Below, in pieces: positions 51,863 through 62,236 of a stretch of DNA of 64,000 nucleotides (positions are counted from its first letter, which is position 1; each line of letters starts with the position of its first letter). Location of the stretch: positions 124,001-188,000 of the forward strand of contig WIXG01000084.1 of the NCBI GenBank assembly GCA_009869945.1, read 5' to 3'. The translations under genes were made by a program, and so were the position numbers. Origin of the DNA: Mesaphorura yosii. Lineage: Eukaryota > Arthropoda > Collembola > Poduromorpha > Tullbergiidae. The notes under the pieces are model-generated. The model had not been told where the DNA came from, ran no database searches, and was given only the letters and a program-made list of their open reading frames with translations.

Positions 51863-52672
51863 TTCCTTGCTGAGTCCACCAAATTAGCATAAATACGTAA
51901 TATGACTACTGTTGACGTGATTTGTTACCATTACCATTTCACTTGATTTGTATTAGAGCGTCCTTTGAGTCGCTCATTCTATTTTTGCCTTGTGTGGTTT
52001 GTTAATGCAGTTTTAGTGCAACTAAGTAAATGAAAAGAGTGCAGCAAAAATGCTGAAATTTTGACACGTCAGTACTTCAGTACGCTCACGCACTAATCTG
52101 AAACTGAATACAACTGCAACGAGTTACGACTTACCAAATGCAATGTTCATATTTATATTGTAACTTTCGGATGTACAAATATTTATGGCTCTGTTTAGAC
52201 GAGGGTTGTACAAGTATTTTGTATTTTGATACAATGTAATGCAATGCAATGTATGCGTAGTTGAATAAATTAACCGGAAATCTATTATTATTTACACCGC
52301 TGCGTTTGATTTGTAGTTGTATGTTCTTCGGGTTTATTGTTTCACACTTTAAGTGTGAAACAATAAGTGTGAAACAAAGTAAGAGTGCATAACATGAGAG
52401 TCTGGAAGGCGTAACATGTGGAGGAAATTGGGGTTTGCGAATTAATAACTAAGCAAGCTGCGCGCATAATGCGATATTCATGTTTCATTGAAAATTGGAT
52501 CTTGTTGCAAGTAACGTCAACGTAACGTTGACTTTTCTCTCTTGTTGGATGTACTAGAATCGTATTTGATACAATCAGGCTACAATATTGGAACTCTCTT
52601 AAAACTAAGCACACCGTTCTATTTGATATATTCGACCTTCCGATCTGAAGAAAGAAGCTTGCCATACCAGAA
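51863..52672. other. Intergenic region between paralogues B and C
   Basis: It contains the 3' end of copy B (AATAAA 52264), the inverted and direct repeat at 52336-52377 (listed separately) and the promoter of copy C. No other signal was seen. Confidence 0.5.
52336..52377. repeat. Near-perfect palindrome plus tandem 14-mer
   Basis: ATTGTTTCACACTT (52336-52349) and its exact reverse complement (52351-52364) flank one T. The 14-mer TAAGTGTGAAACAA then repeats directly at 52350 and 52364. This gives one inverted and two direct copies in 42 bases, about 70 bases past the copy B poly(A) signal. It could form a hairpin or bind a dimeric factor. Confidence 0.75.
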
Positions 52673-53572
52673 ATGCAGTGGATTTTGTCTTGGACGATAC
52701 TTGCAGTCACAATACAACGTAAGTTTCCGGAAACCTTAATATTTTCACAACGCTGAAGATTATTGAGATGCATTGGTTTTATTTTCTGCTTAGAATTGGT
52801 ATCGTTGAAGTGCTATCAATGCATCGTCTTCGAATGCCCAACATCCGCACATTCCGAACAGTCAGCCACGATTTGCGACTCGATGATCTCATTTGTGCAA
52901 CAATCTCTCGCCAGATACTATCCATACGTGAAAGATATGAAAATTTGTCCACCTCACAATGAAATTTCGCAATGGAAGGACACGAGCCTGAAGTATCCAT
53001 CTAACCAAGACTGCCCGATCGCGTATGAGGCAACAAGACATCCGTACTGCGCCCTTGGGCGGATTCGAGTCATCACGACCGTTTCGACGTCAACTTCACC
53101 GTTCGCGGAGGGCCAAGCCGTGGCGGCGGCAGAAGGTTTCAATGTGACATCACACGCAACCGTGCTCGGTTGTATAACAAAATCTCTCTTGAGAGACATC
53201 GCCCACTTCAAGCCAGAAAACAAAAAGGAACTCGACTCGAATCTGAAGGACACGTGCCCATTCTGGAAATTCGACAGTCCTCCAAGTCGCAATACTCAAA
53301 TGTTGATGAAGCACGCCATGGAACTGGAGCAATGTGACCAGTTGAGCGATTTGTGCACGATCGATTACGGGGCCAAGCTCAAGCACCCAACAGACTTTGA
53401 CTTCTGTATCCTGCCGTACTTGAGCAAAGTCAAGACTTTTGATCCACTCGGAGGAGATTACAATTCGAGGTCGAAGATTTCGTTTCTTGGCATTGTCGTC
53501 ATTTTTGGACTCTGCATTGGAGTGATCATCATGATCGCGTCATTTTCTGGGATTTATTACGACAGCAGATAA
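52673..53572 (+). CDS. Cysteine-rich type I membrane protein, tandem paralogue C
   Basis: Exons are 52673-52718 (signal peptide, MQWILSWTILAVTIQ) and 52794-53572, with the phase-1 intron at the same place as in A and B, giving 274 residues. The mature start is LKCYQCIVFECPTS. Shared blocks: MKICPPHNEISQW, CALGRIRV, HATVLGCITKSLL, and MELEQCDQLSDLCTIDY. A ten-residue insertion then separates the last cysteine (FCILP) from that block. The membrane helix is FLGIVVIFGLCIGVIIMIAS, with a very short tail as in copy B. Copies B and C look closer to each other than to A. Function is unknown. Confidence 0.85.
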
Positions 53573-53764
53573 AGATAACAGATCATTCCAATTGTCAAGT
53601 TTCACGTTTCAACTGCGCCATTAAATGAATTACGTTTACATCAAGACTACAACCATTCTATCGTAGCTGTGATTTAACGAATCCAAAATAATACTAAGGT
53701 CTGACTTGTTTCGTATTTCCGAGCACTCCATATCATATATTCTGTCCAGTTCTACGAAACTGTT

Positions 53765-54502
53765 CTACGACGGCGGCTGGACAATCCTCTTTTGATTTTT
53801 CAACGCGTCAGCGTACCACGCAAGCTCCTGTGAAAGCTTTTTAATGTTCTTAGCTATTCGCTCCTCCGAACAAATGCCGTCTTCAGTGATGACGTTCTGG
53901 ACCAGTGGAATCGGCACATTGGTTGGAGTCGGCCTACAAAACACAAAAAAGCAAACGAGCATTTAAAAGTTGTGATCTTTCAATTGATTGGTCGAAGGTG
54001 TCGCTTACAGCATGCCAAATTCTGCAACAAACGAACGGAGCGCCGTTAAGGCCCGGGTGCCACCAAAATTACCCATTGAGTAACCAATAAGGCCAACGGG
54101 GCGATGCCGAAATGATGCGGTTGGAAAATGATCCAGCATGTTCGTCAAGCCTGGTGGCAGGGTTGAATTGTACTCGGCGGACACGATAAAAAATCCGTCA
54201 GCATCAATAATTTTCTGGTTAGCGTCCTTTAACCACCCAGGCGCTTCAGCGGGATTTGACATGAAATGCAACGGTGTTTTGACGAGCTCGAAGGGCATTT
54301 CACGCGGATCTACGAACACAATGCAAAGCATCCAAAGGAATCCTGGCTCCGGCGTCTGGTCTATCGCTTGTAATTACTCACCGAATACTGCTGCGTTCAT
54401 GCCTTCGCTTTCAACCATGCTCTTGACCAAAGTCAAAACACGGTCTGCCATTCGTATCGGACGGACGGACCCGATGAATATGATCACATTTCTTTGAGCC
54501 AT
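53765..54502 (-). CDS. NAD(P)H-dependent FMN reductase (flavodoxin fold)
   Basis: This is a small flavoprotein of the NADPH-dependent FMN reductase/azoreductase family that reduces FMN or quinone- and azo-type acceptors. Exons are 54382-54502, 54009-54309 and 53765-53933, giving 196 residues. The phosphate-binding loop near the start is FIGSVRPIRMADRV. The flavin-contact motif is SAEYNSTLPPGLTNMLDHF, and PVGLIGYSMGNFGGTRAL is the third flavin loop. All are typical of bacterial and fungal family members. There is no signal peptide, so it is cytosolic. Three introns-in-phase exons and normal local composition show it is a resident gene even if it was once acquired by transfer. The start is the ATG at 54502. 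Confidence 0.9.
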
Positions 54503-55517
54503 GGCCTGTGTCGAAAGTTGTCTTTAACAATTAACAATGAAATACTGTATTTGGATAGATTTACATGTAAAGGCGTTTGAACTGGCTGAGATATGAATAC
54601 CGATCGAATTCGATCGAAACTTCAGCGCAACTGTTGATTGCCACTGCGCGAAACTTGTTTTGCACGTGGAACTGATTCCGAAACACATACCATTGAGTGA
54701 CTAGTCAGACTTTCGAGTTTTGCAAGAGGAAAAGAATGAATCGGATTTACTCGGTCTAGCGTATTTGTGTGTGAAATCTTGTCATGGCCAAGGCCACGCA
54801 CTAACCTTGAAAATGCTTTACGTGAATTTATGATTTCATGGCTTGATTTTCACATTTCAAGCATGACGAGTTGACAGACTTGACACAACACAGCATGACA
54901 TGTGCCAGTGCCAATTCGAAGGCACATATTGAGACAGAAAATGCGAATTAGGTAATGCAAAAATCCAAACTCAATTTCAGACATTAGCGATTAGCAAACT
55001 GCTAATCGCCCGTGATGCTGTCAGGGGCAAGTCGAACTGTTGTCTTTTTACTAGGAGAAGAAAGATTGATGGGAATGTGGATCTTGTCGTCAATGATCAT
55101 AATAATTACCAGATTACACATGATAGTTGACAGTGACAGTTGAGGCACATAAGATTGTGCATTTTATATTGCTTCTGCTTGGTATTTATTCTTGAGACAA
55201 CAGCAAGAGTTCGAAATTCGAGACCATGTGTTTACATTTTGCACTTGTATCTTTTGTGTTGCTAATTCATTGACGTACTACATATTTGTATAAATTCAAT
55301 TTAGGAAATTTTCAACTTCATCTAGTCGGCTTTAGGTCAGACTTAAATTACTACTAATACTAAGACGTTTGGGACACAAGGAAAGTGGAAAACTCTCCAG
55401 CTTTCGTAAGAAAATAATTGAAGACACCTTCGTAAAGTGAAGTAAACAAACATTGCGCGACAATTTGCAAACCGGAGCGTACGTGCAATCCTTTGCCAGT
55501 CAACTAAACAACGCTTC
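54503..55517. promoter_or_regulatory. Divergent 1 kb region, FMN reductase to dsRNA-binding gene
   Basis: Both promoters lie here. The inverted words GATTAGCAAACTGCTAATCG near 54990-55009 form a small imperfect palindrome. No coding signal was recognised. Confidence 0.45.
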
Positions 55518-57092
55518 ATGGTAAGCTGACTTCAATTTGGATCGGATCAATACAATTATGATGTTTAGGAGGTTGACTGATACCTTAGCCAATATTATCA
55601 GATTCCAACTTCGGTATACCGAGCTCAAGTCAACCAGGGTGGAGGGTTGGAGAACATCTGCCAGCCTGGAGCTGGAGCAGGAAGTCCTTTGCAACAACCT
55701 AAGTTTACCATTCTTCCAAGGCCTTCGCCGGCTCCATTCCAAAACAACCCAGCCTCACAGCCACAGAACCCTCAAATTGTTTATCAAAGCCAGGAAACGC
55801 CGCCGCGGCAGGAGAAACCGGCGCAGTTAAAAACACCACTTGCCTTGCTGAATGAAATCTGTATGAAGCATAGCATCATACCAAAGCAATCAGTGACAGA
55901 GGAAGGCGCGGTTCATAACCGCACGTATACCGTCACAATGAGTATCGAACATCAAGGAGAAACCTGGGAGGGTAATTATCTGCAAACAAGTAAATGCAAC
56001 ATGAGGTTTCGTAAAATTAAATAGATGTGTTGGTTTGCAAAGGTAAGGGAAAGGGTCGTAATGTGAAAATGGCGAAGCAAGAGGCAGCAAGAACGCTTCT
56101 TATTAATATTGACACAAAAAATGAACGAATGATAACTGGACTGAAAAAAGAAATGCCGGCATCTCCTGCGGCGGCTCCTCCAGGTCCAGGTTCGTCCACC
56201 ACCACAGCTGCAAGTCTGAGACTGGGACCAGTTGTGGTCCCAGTCCCAGACGGAAATCCAGTCGGCGAATTGGGCGAATTATGTATGCAATTTAAATTGT
56301 TCATGCCGGTTTATACGGTAAGGTTCGACAATGACTATTGCTGGAAAGCTGGCGTTGGTTTTGTTGGTTGAACTAAATTTCAATGTGACCTGGCTTCGGC
56401 TTCTTTGCAGGACGAAGCTGCGACAAACTTTATGGGCTATTTGACCAGTTGCACCGTGGGAGATAATGTGAAGGGAGTAGGGCAAGCTTCAACAAAAAAA
56501 CTTGCAAAAAAAATCGCTGCTGCCGAAGCTTTAAAATCTTTAAGAGAATTATTAAAGTCAAGATTGGAAGAAAAACTGTCATCTGATGAAGTTGATTTTA
56601 AGAAGCTAACTAAACTCTTTCAGACAAAGCTCAATGTTGAGAATAACCAAGCTACAAACGTCTCAAACACCACCACCTCAAATATCAAATTCACATCTTT
56701 GGAAGATAAGTTGCTATATTTCCGAAATTGTGCTGGACCAAACGTTGACCTTCTTACCGTAAGTGAACAAAATCTGTACAACCGGGACAAATCATCTAAC
56801 CATTGTCATTGTCATATTTTCTTGTCTGTCACAGAAAACAAGCTTGAAGGAACTGCAGAAGTGTGACCCCACAGAAGTGTTATCCCAGGTGTGTGAGGAA
56901 CAAAATTGGAAGACTGAATTTGTGGATTTCGTTCCAACTGAAGATGAACCAAAACATCGTTCTATTGCCTCATGCACCATCGAAGGACATTCATTATTCC
57001 TTTTGAGTGGACTGGGAAGTAGTGCCGCTCAGGCCCGTAAAATGGCAGTGATTGAAGTGCTTGGGATGCTGCGTCATCTGCTTCGAAAGTAG
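55518..57092 (+). CDS. Three-dsRBD protein of the Loquacious/TARBP2/PRKRA type
   Basis: This double-stranded RNA-binding cofactor type partners Dicer in small-RNA pathways. Exons: 55518-55520 (only the ATG), 55602-55971, 56043-56317, 56411-56758 and 56835-57092, giving 417 residues. A Pro/Gln-rich N terminus of about 85 residues precedes dsRBD1 (TPLALLNEICMKHSIIP to KGKGRNVKMAKQEAARTLL). A linker is followed by dsRBD2 (VGELGELCMQFKLFMPVYT to GVGQASTKKLAKKIAAAEAL). After a second linker comes a C-terminal dsRBD3-like domain (TEVLSQVCEEQNWKTEFVDF to SSAAQARKMAVIEVLGML), which in this family is the Dicer-contacting, non-RNA-binding type. Domain order is the basis for the call; orthology to Loqs rather than R2D2 or PACT is not settled. 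The single-codon first exon rests on phase 0 and family length. AATAAA is at 57391. Confidence 0.85.
56220..56245 (+). other. 11-bp perfect hairpin inside the dsRNA-binding protein coding exon
   Basis: GACTGGGACCA and its reverse complement TGGTCCCAGTC are separated by the four bases GTTG, within exon 3 between dsRBD1 and dsRBD2. It encodes LRLGPVVVPVPD. In RNA this would be a strong GC-rich stem with a tetraloop. Confidence 0.7.
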
Positions 57093-58123
57093 AAGCTTTG
57101 CTTTAAGAGCAGCCATACTCAAACGAAAGCATCTTAGAACTTGACTGAAATGTTTTCTTACGGGTAGTCTTTTCCTACTTATCATTACCAAACTTTGATA
57201 AAGTAACTAGTAACATGACAAAATATTCTAAAGGATCAAATCTTGTAATTGTGGTCGATGATCGAACTGTCACCAGCTGCACGTTGAGGAATGATCAACA
57301 TGTGACTCCATTAATTTTGCATTTCTTTATCACCTTTTCTTGTCTTGTCTTGTCATATTTATGAATTCGATTCAGAAGGAATGAGTTTTGAATAAATTGG
57401 CATTACTCTTCAGTGATGAGTCTTCACGCAATTTTTGATTAACGAAATTATAAATCAAATTAATAAGAGTTGAGAGCTCCTGCAAGCTGCAAAGCCGCCC
57501 CATCTTACAGCATTTGAGACGTGCTTCATAAAAGCACAAGAGTGCGTAGGTTTTGAAATGAGGCTTTTGCTTTTGCTGTTTGCGTTCGTTCGCTTTCGCT
57601 AACTCTTTTGCCCTGTCTAGTGGGTTTTCGTCAGTGCTCGTTAAAACTGATTTAAGGAACACTGGTAAGTTAAACGTTACGTATCCTTGACCTTTGCCCT
57701 CCTTTCCACGGTGCTTAACCCGAATACAACGAATTTTTGAAGGTTTTGGCTAAGTTTTAAGTTTTTTCGACGAATTTAGTCACAGATGCAAGTTTGCCGT
57801 GTGTGTTATTTTGTAATTGCCATAATTGTTACACATTTCTTTTTGTCGTGCCCCCAACCTCCGCACTTCAGTAATTGTGTCTTTTTTGTACACATTTTAG
57901 ACTAATATCTGTCATCCTTCTCCGTATTAGGCGGATCGTACTCATTGCCAACGCGTAGTAGTCACAGTCAAGAAGTGATCGGTGGTGGTTGAGGACCGTT
58001 CAGCTGGGCTTTACTCTGTGCTAAAAATTAATTCCACTAATTTGTGCATTAACACAATACGGAAGTACTTCATCAACTAATCGCCAGTTAACAACATACT
58101 ATCATCAGTAATCTTCACTAATT
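57093..58123. other. Intergenic region, dsRNA-binding gene to U2AF1
   Basis: About 1 kb with the AATAAA of the left gene and the U2AF1 promoter on the right. A minus-strand open stretch at 57372-57662 lacks a start codon and family features and is not called. Confidence 0.45.
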
Positions 58124-60041
58124 ATGGCAGAATATTTGGCGTCGATTTTTGGTACCGAAAAGGACAAGTAAGTTTAAATTCAATGCTAACTAATTATCGT
58201 GCTACCTGAACATTTAGCCTTAACTCGAGTCAGCTTAAAACTTAAATGAGAGTTCGATCAAGAATATATTCTCACAGAATTCTCTCTCCATTATTGTTTT
58301 ACATTTTGTGAACGCTCTAGTTTGCTCATTGGTCGTTACTCGTTAGAGTTCTGAATGTATAACATTCTAGTGGAATTTATTGAAAATTCGTTGGTTCATG
58401 TCATTCTTATGATTTTGATCTAAACCCCAGTGACAGGGATTCCTAGTCCAGCAGGCTTAAAGCTTGAAAGCATTGCTCACTTTTATGCTGAATGCACACG
58501 CGTTTAGTCAGAAATTGTATAAACAGCACGATGCCAAAATAAATAAAAACAGAAATCAGTCAGTAGTAACTTGTCTATGTTCCAAAATAAGAAACGAGTA
58601 ACGTTGACAAGAAATAAAACGCTCATTTCACTTGATTTCTTAGTTTATTAGCCTGAGTTCGGTTTCAAAATGGCGACTTCGTCTGCGTTTCGATTTCCTC
58701 AGCTGAACCCATTTATGGGTTTTATGAGGGGATCAGCGAAGGTGGGACGCTCCATTATGCTTGTAAGATGTGGGACAAACTCAGCAAACAGAGAAATGGA
58801 TAACAGACACAGGGAATCAGAAAATGATTCAGTTTTAATGATAAAAGTGATTCCCAGGCATTTTAGCAAAGAGCTATATTTAGATTTTGCTGTAGTGATC
58901 GCACGCATAGATTCACGTCACGATCATATGGACGTATTGCGTTTATCACAAGACGACTTGAATAACGAGTCGCATGAAGAGCGTGACGAATTGATGAAAC
59001 GCGAGGGACTGATGACATGCGAATAAAATGGCTTAAGGAAATCATGATTTCGATGGCTGCCCACCTACGGAAGACCATTCTCTAAATATCTGACATTCAA
59101 TTGTTCTTGATTCAATATTCTTTCTTCGTGTACAGAGTCAACTGTTCCTTCTACTTCAAAATTGGAGCTTGCCGACATGGGGATCGCTGCTCCCGAATCC
59201 ACAACAAGCCGACGTTCAGTCAGACGATTGTCCTCCAAAATCTGTACGTCAATCCACAGAACTCCACCAAATCTGCAGACAGTAAGGATTCCTACATTCT
59301 TTCTAGCAATATATCCTGTTATCGTTATTTTGTATGTATGTAAAAATCGTTTTAATTTTGCAGTGTTTCAGATGAATCATGTCACTGATGAGGAAATGCA
59401 GGAACATTATGACAACTTCTTCGAGGACGTATTCGTGGAATGCGAAGACAAGGTATGATACGAAGAATATTTTGACAAATAATGGAGAAGCCTCCAAATA
59501 CAGTTCCTCAATATCTAAATGTTGTATTTGTTGCAGTATGGCGAAATTGAGGAGATGAACGTTTGCGATAATCTTGGAGACCACTTGGTTGGGAATGTGT
59601 ACATCAAGGTATGACCTACTATTTGCCTATTGCCTGGTTCCCACATTGTTTATTCCATTTATTTATGACCTATAAAATTCTATTTCTTTATTGCAGTTTC
59701 GACGTGAGGAGGACGCCGAGAAAGCTGTCAACGATTTGAACAATCGTTGGTTTGGCAGTCGGCCTATTTATGCTGAGCTCAGCCCCGTCACTGATTTTCG
59801 TGAGGCATGCTGTCGTCAGTATGAAGTTGGTGAATGTACCAGATCTGGGTTCTGCAATTTCATGCACTTGAAGCCAATTTCAAGAGAATTGCGGCGATAT
59901 TTATACAGTCGTCGAGGCAAGAGCATTGGGGGTGGAAAGACTCGAAGCCGAAGTCCGACTCCAGTCAGGAGGAAAAGATCTCGATCACCAAGAGGTGGTG
60001 ACGGCAAAAGACGTCGATCAAGATCTCCTCGTCGTCATTAA
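58124..60041 (+). CDS. U2AF1: Splicing factor U2AF small subunit (U2AF35)
   Basis: This recognises the AG at 3' splice sites as a dimer with U2AF65. Exons are 58124-58167, 59136-59281, 59364-59452, 59537-59608 and 59697-60041, giving 231 residues (human 240). [20 protein letters not shown] is the invariant start. The first CCCH zinc finger is [16 protein letters not shown]. The UHM domain holds [20 protein letters not shown] and [19 protein letters not shown], with its Arg-x-Phe-type loop region [13 protein letters not shown]. The second finger is [16 protein letters not shown] with its following FMH. A short RS tail ([16 protein letters not shown]) replaces the long glycine-rich tail of vertebrates. 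Intron 1 is 968 bases, far longer than the others, and holds a 118-codon ORF. Confidence 0.97.
58670..59026 (+). CDS. ORF nested in U2AF1 intron 1 (118 codons, unknown)
   Basis: A single open frame starts with a good ATG context (TCAAAATGGCG) and encodes [20 protein letters not shown] and onward, ending [10 protein letters not shown]. The first 35 residues are basic and Ser-rich with Phe, Pro and Met, somewhat like a mitochondrial presequence. The C-terminal part is Asp/Glu/Arg-rich and hydrophilic. I recognise no family. It is on the host strand, so it could be a nested gene, an alternative exon of U2AF1 or chance. Confidence 0.3.
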   Translation: MATSSAFRFPQLNPFMGFMRGSAKVGRSIMLVRCGTNSANREMDNRHRESENDSVLMIKVIPRHFSKELYLDFAVVIARIDSRHDHMDVLRLSQDDLNNESHEERDELMKREGLMTCE

Positions 60042-60813
60042 ATGGCTGCTTGGAGTGTGCAAGGCAATTTTATAACGTTTAAGTTGCTCTTCTGATCAAA
60101 CACCTGTATTAGATGAATGAAGGCTATAGGCTAATGCTGCGATGATGAATGTGGAAAGTGACGGCGACATTTGTTTACTTTCTTACCTCGTAAGTCTCTT
60201 CTAAATGTAAATAAGATGTGTCATGTCTTGTATCTTGTATTAAATCAATATATGTAATTTACTTAAGAGAATTTCAGAATTTCCGGTTCAATTAAATTAT
60301 TTATGCTATCTCAAACATTTCTTTGCTGTAAAATGAGTATAGTTGTCTGTTTTTAGTTCATACGGTCTGGCCTTATTTGAAGTTGACGTAATAAATGAGA
60401 TTCTGTCATTTTATTCTGAAAACAACTGAAGTGAGCAGTGATTTCCGTATCATGTGTCTAAAACTGCCCTCAATCAGTCGGCATTCGGAGAGTTAGTTCG
60501 GACAAGGAATGATGTAGTGCATGTAATCTGCGATGGTGCAAGAGCGCGCAAATCATCCCATGATTGGTTCTCGAGCTCAGCTCAAACATGTGAGCGAGTT
60601 GCGGTGAGGAGCGCAAGAGAAGGAAAAATACAGTCCAATCATTAGGAATTTTCAATTTGATTTTCAATTTCAATTGATTGAAAACATCGAGATCGTGGAA
60701 AGTGAAAATCGAAATTCATCGTCACTGGATTCAATGTTCCTGAATTACTGAAGTCGTGAATTAGCTATCAACAAATTGTCTGTTAAACTAAAAATATCCT
60801 GATCCAGAGTTAA
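60042..60813. other. Intergenic region downstream of U2AF1
   Basis: It contains the U2AF1 3' untranslated region (ATTAAA near 60239) and the promoter of the microprotein gene. No further feature was recognised. Confidence 0.45.
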
Positions 60814-61110
60814 ATGCCATCATTTCGGTTAGGCAAAATCGGAAAGACTAACATCGGCTGGTAAGCACTATTTAGGTGAACTTGGGTAATGGACTTGGCA
60901 GGATGGTTGCGCAAGAAAATTGGTATATTAGTATGACCCCGCAATTAACGTTATGTTCGTCACAGGATCATCGTTACGGGCCTCGGATTGTACGGCTTCG
61001 TTTTGGCCAGGAATCAAGTTGAAGCCAGGCGATATGAGACTATGAAAATTAAGCAGCGTATGAAAGAATCCAATTTTGGTGATTACGAGCCTAAGAGAAG
61101 AACTTGGTGA
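60814..61110 (+). CDS. 63-residue single-pass membrane microprotein
   Basis: Exons are 60814-60860 and 60966-61110, joined in phase 2. The product opens MPSFRLGKIGKTNIGW, has one membrane helix (IIVTGLGLYGFVLA) and a basic, helical tail (RRYETMKIKQRMKESN) ending EPKRRTW. The positively charged flanks and small size are typical of inner mitochondrial membrane microproteins. TIMM10 starts 203 bases downstream on the same strand with no AATAAA between. I do not recognise the family with certainty. The splice sites (TG|GTAAGC, CACAG|GATC) and in-frame join support a real gene. Confidence 0.72.
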
Positions 61111-61313
61111 AAGCTCAAAAAGCTCTAAGGCTGAAAAGGGGGAAGGACTTCAAGACCCGAACATAAAATCATTCTTATTGTTGATTGCTTCATTGATTGT
61201 AAGTTTGGTAACTTTTAACCTTCCCGACTTGCTGTCAGTTCGCAACGTTTGCTAATTACTATCGTTTATCATAGAGGTAACTACGGAATTGTCAAAAGAC
61301 TAAAAATTTCAAA

Positions 61314-61580
61314 ATGGCTCAACAAGCTGCAGAAATGGAAAAGTTGAAGCTTGTCCAAGACTTGGAAGTCGAGATGATGAGCGACATGTACAATCGCTTG
61401 ATGATAGTTTGCCACGAAAAATGCATCAGCCCCAAATACGTAGAAAACGAAGTCACGAAAGGTGAGGCGGTTTGTTTAGATCGTTGTGTGGCAAAATTCC
61501 TGGAAATCCACGATCGTGTTGGAAAGAAGCTGACTCAGTTGACAGTACAAGATGAAGAATTAATGAAGAGAATGCAATAA
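61314..61580 (+). CDS. TIMM10: Mitochondrial import inner membrane translocase subunit Tim10
   Basis: This is a small intermembrane-space chaperone that, with Tim9, guides hydrophobic carrier proteins to the TIM22 complex. It is a single exon of 88 residues, the normal family length. The twin CX3C motifs are at residues 33-37 (CHEKC) and 54-58 (CLDRC), and they form the two disulphides needed for folding through Mia40. The N-terminal helix ([20 protein letters not shown]) and the C-terminal helix ([20 protein letters not shown]) match the family. The ATG at 61314 has context CAAAATGGCT. It may share a transcript with the microprotein gene just upstream. Confidence 0.96.
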   Translation: MAQQAAEMEKLKLVQDLEVEMMSDMYNRLMIVCHEKCISPKYVENEVTKGEAVCLDRCVAKFLEIHDRVGKKLTQLTVQDEELMKRMQ

Positions 61581-62236
61581 CAGCGTACACTTCTAGGATT
61601 ATGTACCTAAGCGGTCCAATTTTTATATCAGCGACTGCGTGTAGTATCGTAGCATTGTGCTGTAGTCGAAGTAGTTCTAAGCCTTTCTAGTAAACCGTCA
61701 CGCTACTTATTTATAAGACATGATTTTGTAGTAAAACATGAAACATTTCGTCATGACGCAGCGCTGTATTATTCGCGTTTTTCATTCTCATTCATTTAGT
61801 CGACTAGATACCGTGCCACTTCGGATTACCCGACCGTATTGGGCACCGCCCAAATTCCTGGACTGTGCTGCAGAGCTGGAGAAACAACAACATCGTTGAG
61901 TGCTCATTTAATTTTTTGTGATCTTGATGACTTCTTTCTTCATGCTATACCTTGGTCTGGACCACATGCACGAGGCTCGAATTTGAACGGTTCAAATTGC
62001 GAAACACTTTCGGACTGGACTGCCGAGAGTAGTTTCGATCAATTGATAAATTGTGATTCGTGATTGAGTCTTTTAATGGATCTGTCTGCAAGTGATCTTT
62101 CTCCATTGATTGTCTGTAGTCTCCAACGGAGCTAACGTTCAAACCAACGGACTTGCTTCAATACCGGAAGTTCCCTAAATTAACAACAAGCAATCTCATT
62201 TCGGAATTCAACAACACTTCGGAAATACTGGCGAAC
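61581..62236. other. Intergenic region, TIMM10 to MTO1
   Basis: 656 bases with the TIMM10 3' end and MTO1 promoter. Short frames only, none family-like. No AATAAA is seen right after TIMM10, so it must use a variant signal. Confidence 0.45.

Noticed and set aside
57372-57662. Minus-strand open stretch of about 96 codons
   Set aside because: Its first codon is GTG, no ATG opens it, no splice context gives it a start, and the composition is not family-like. It sits in the 3' flank of the dsRNA-binding gene.
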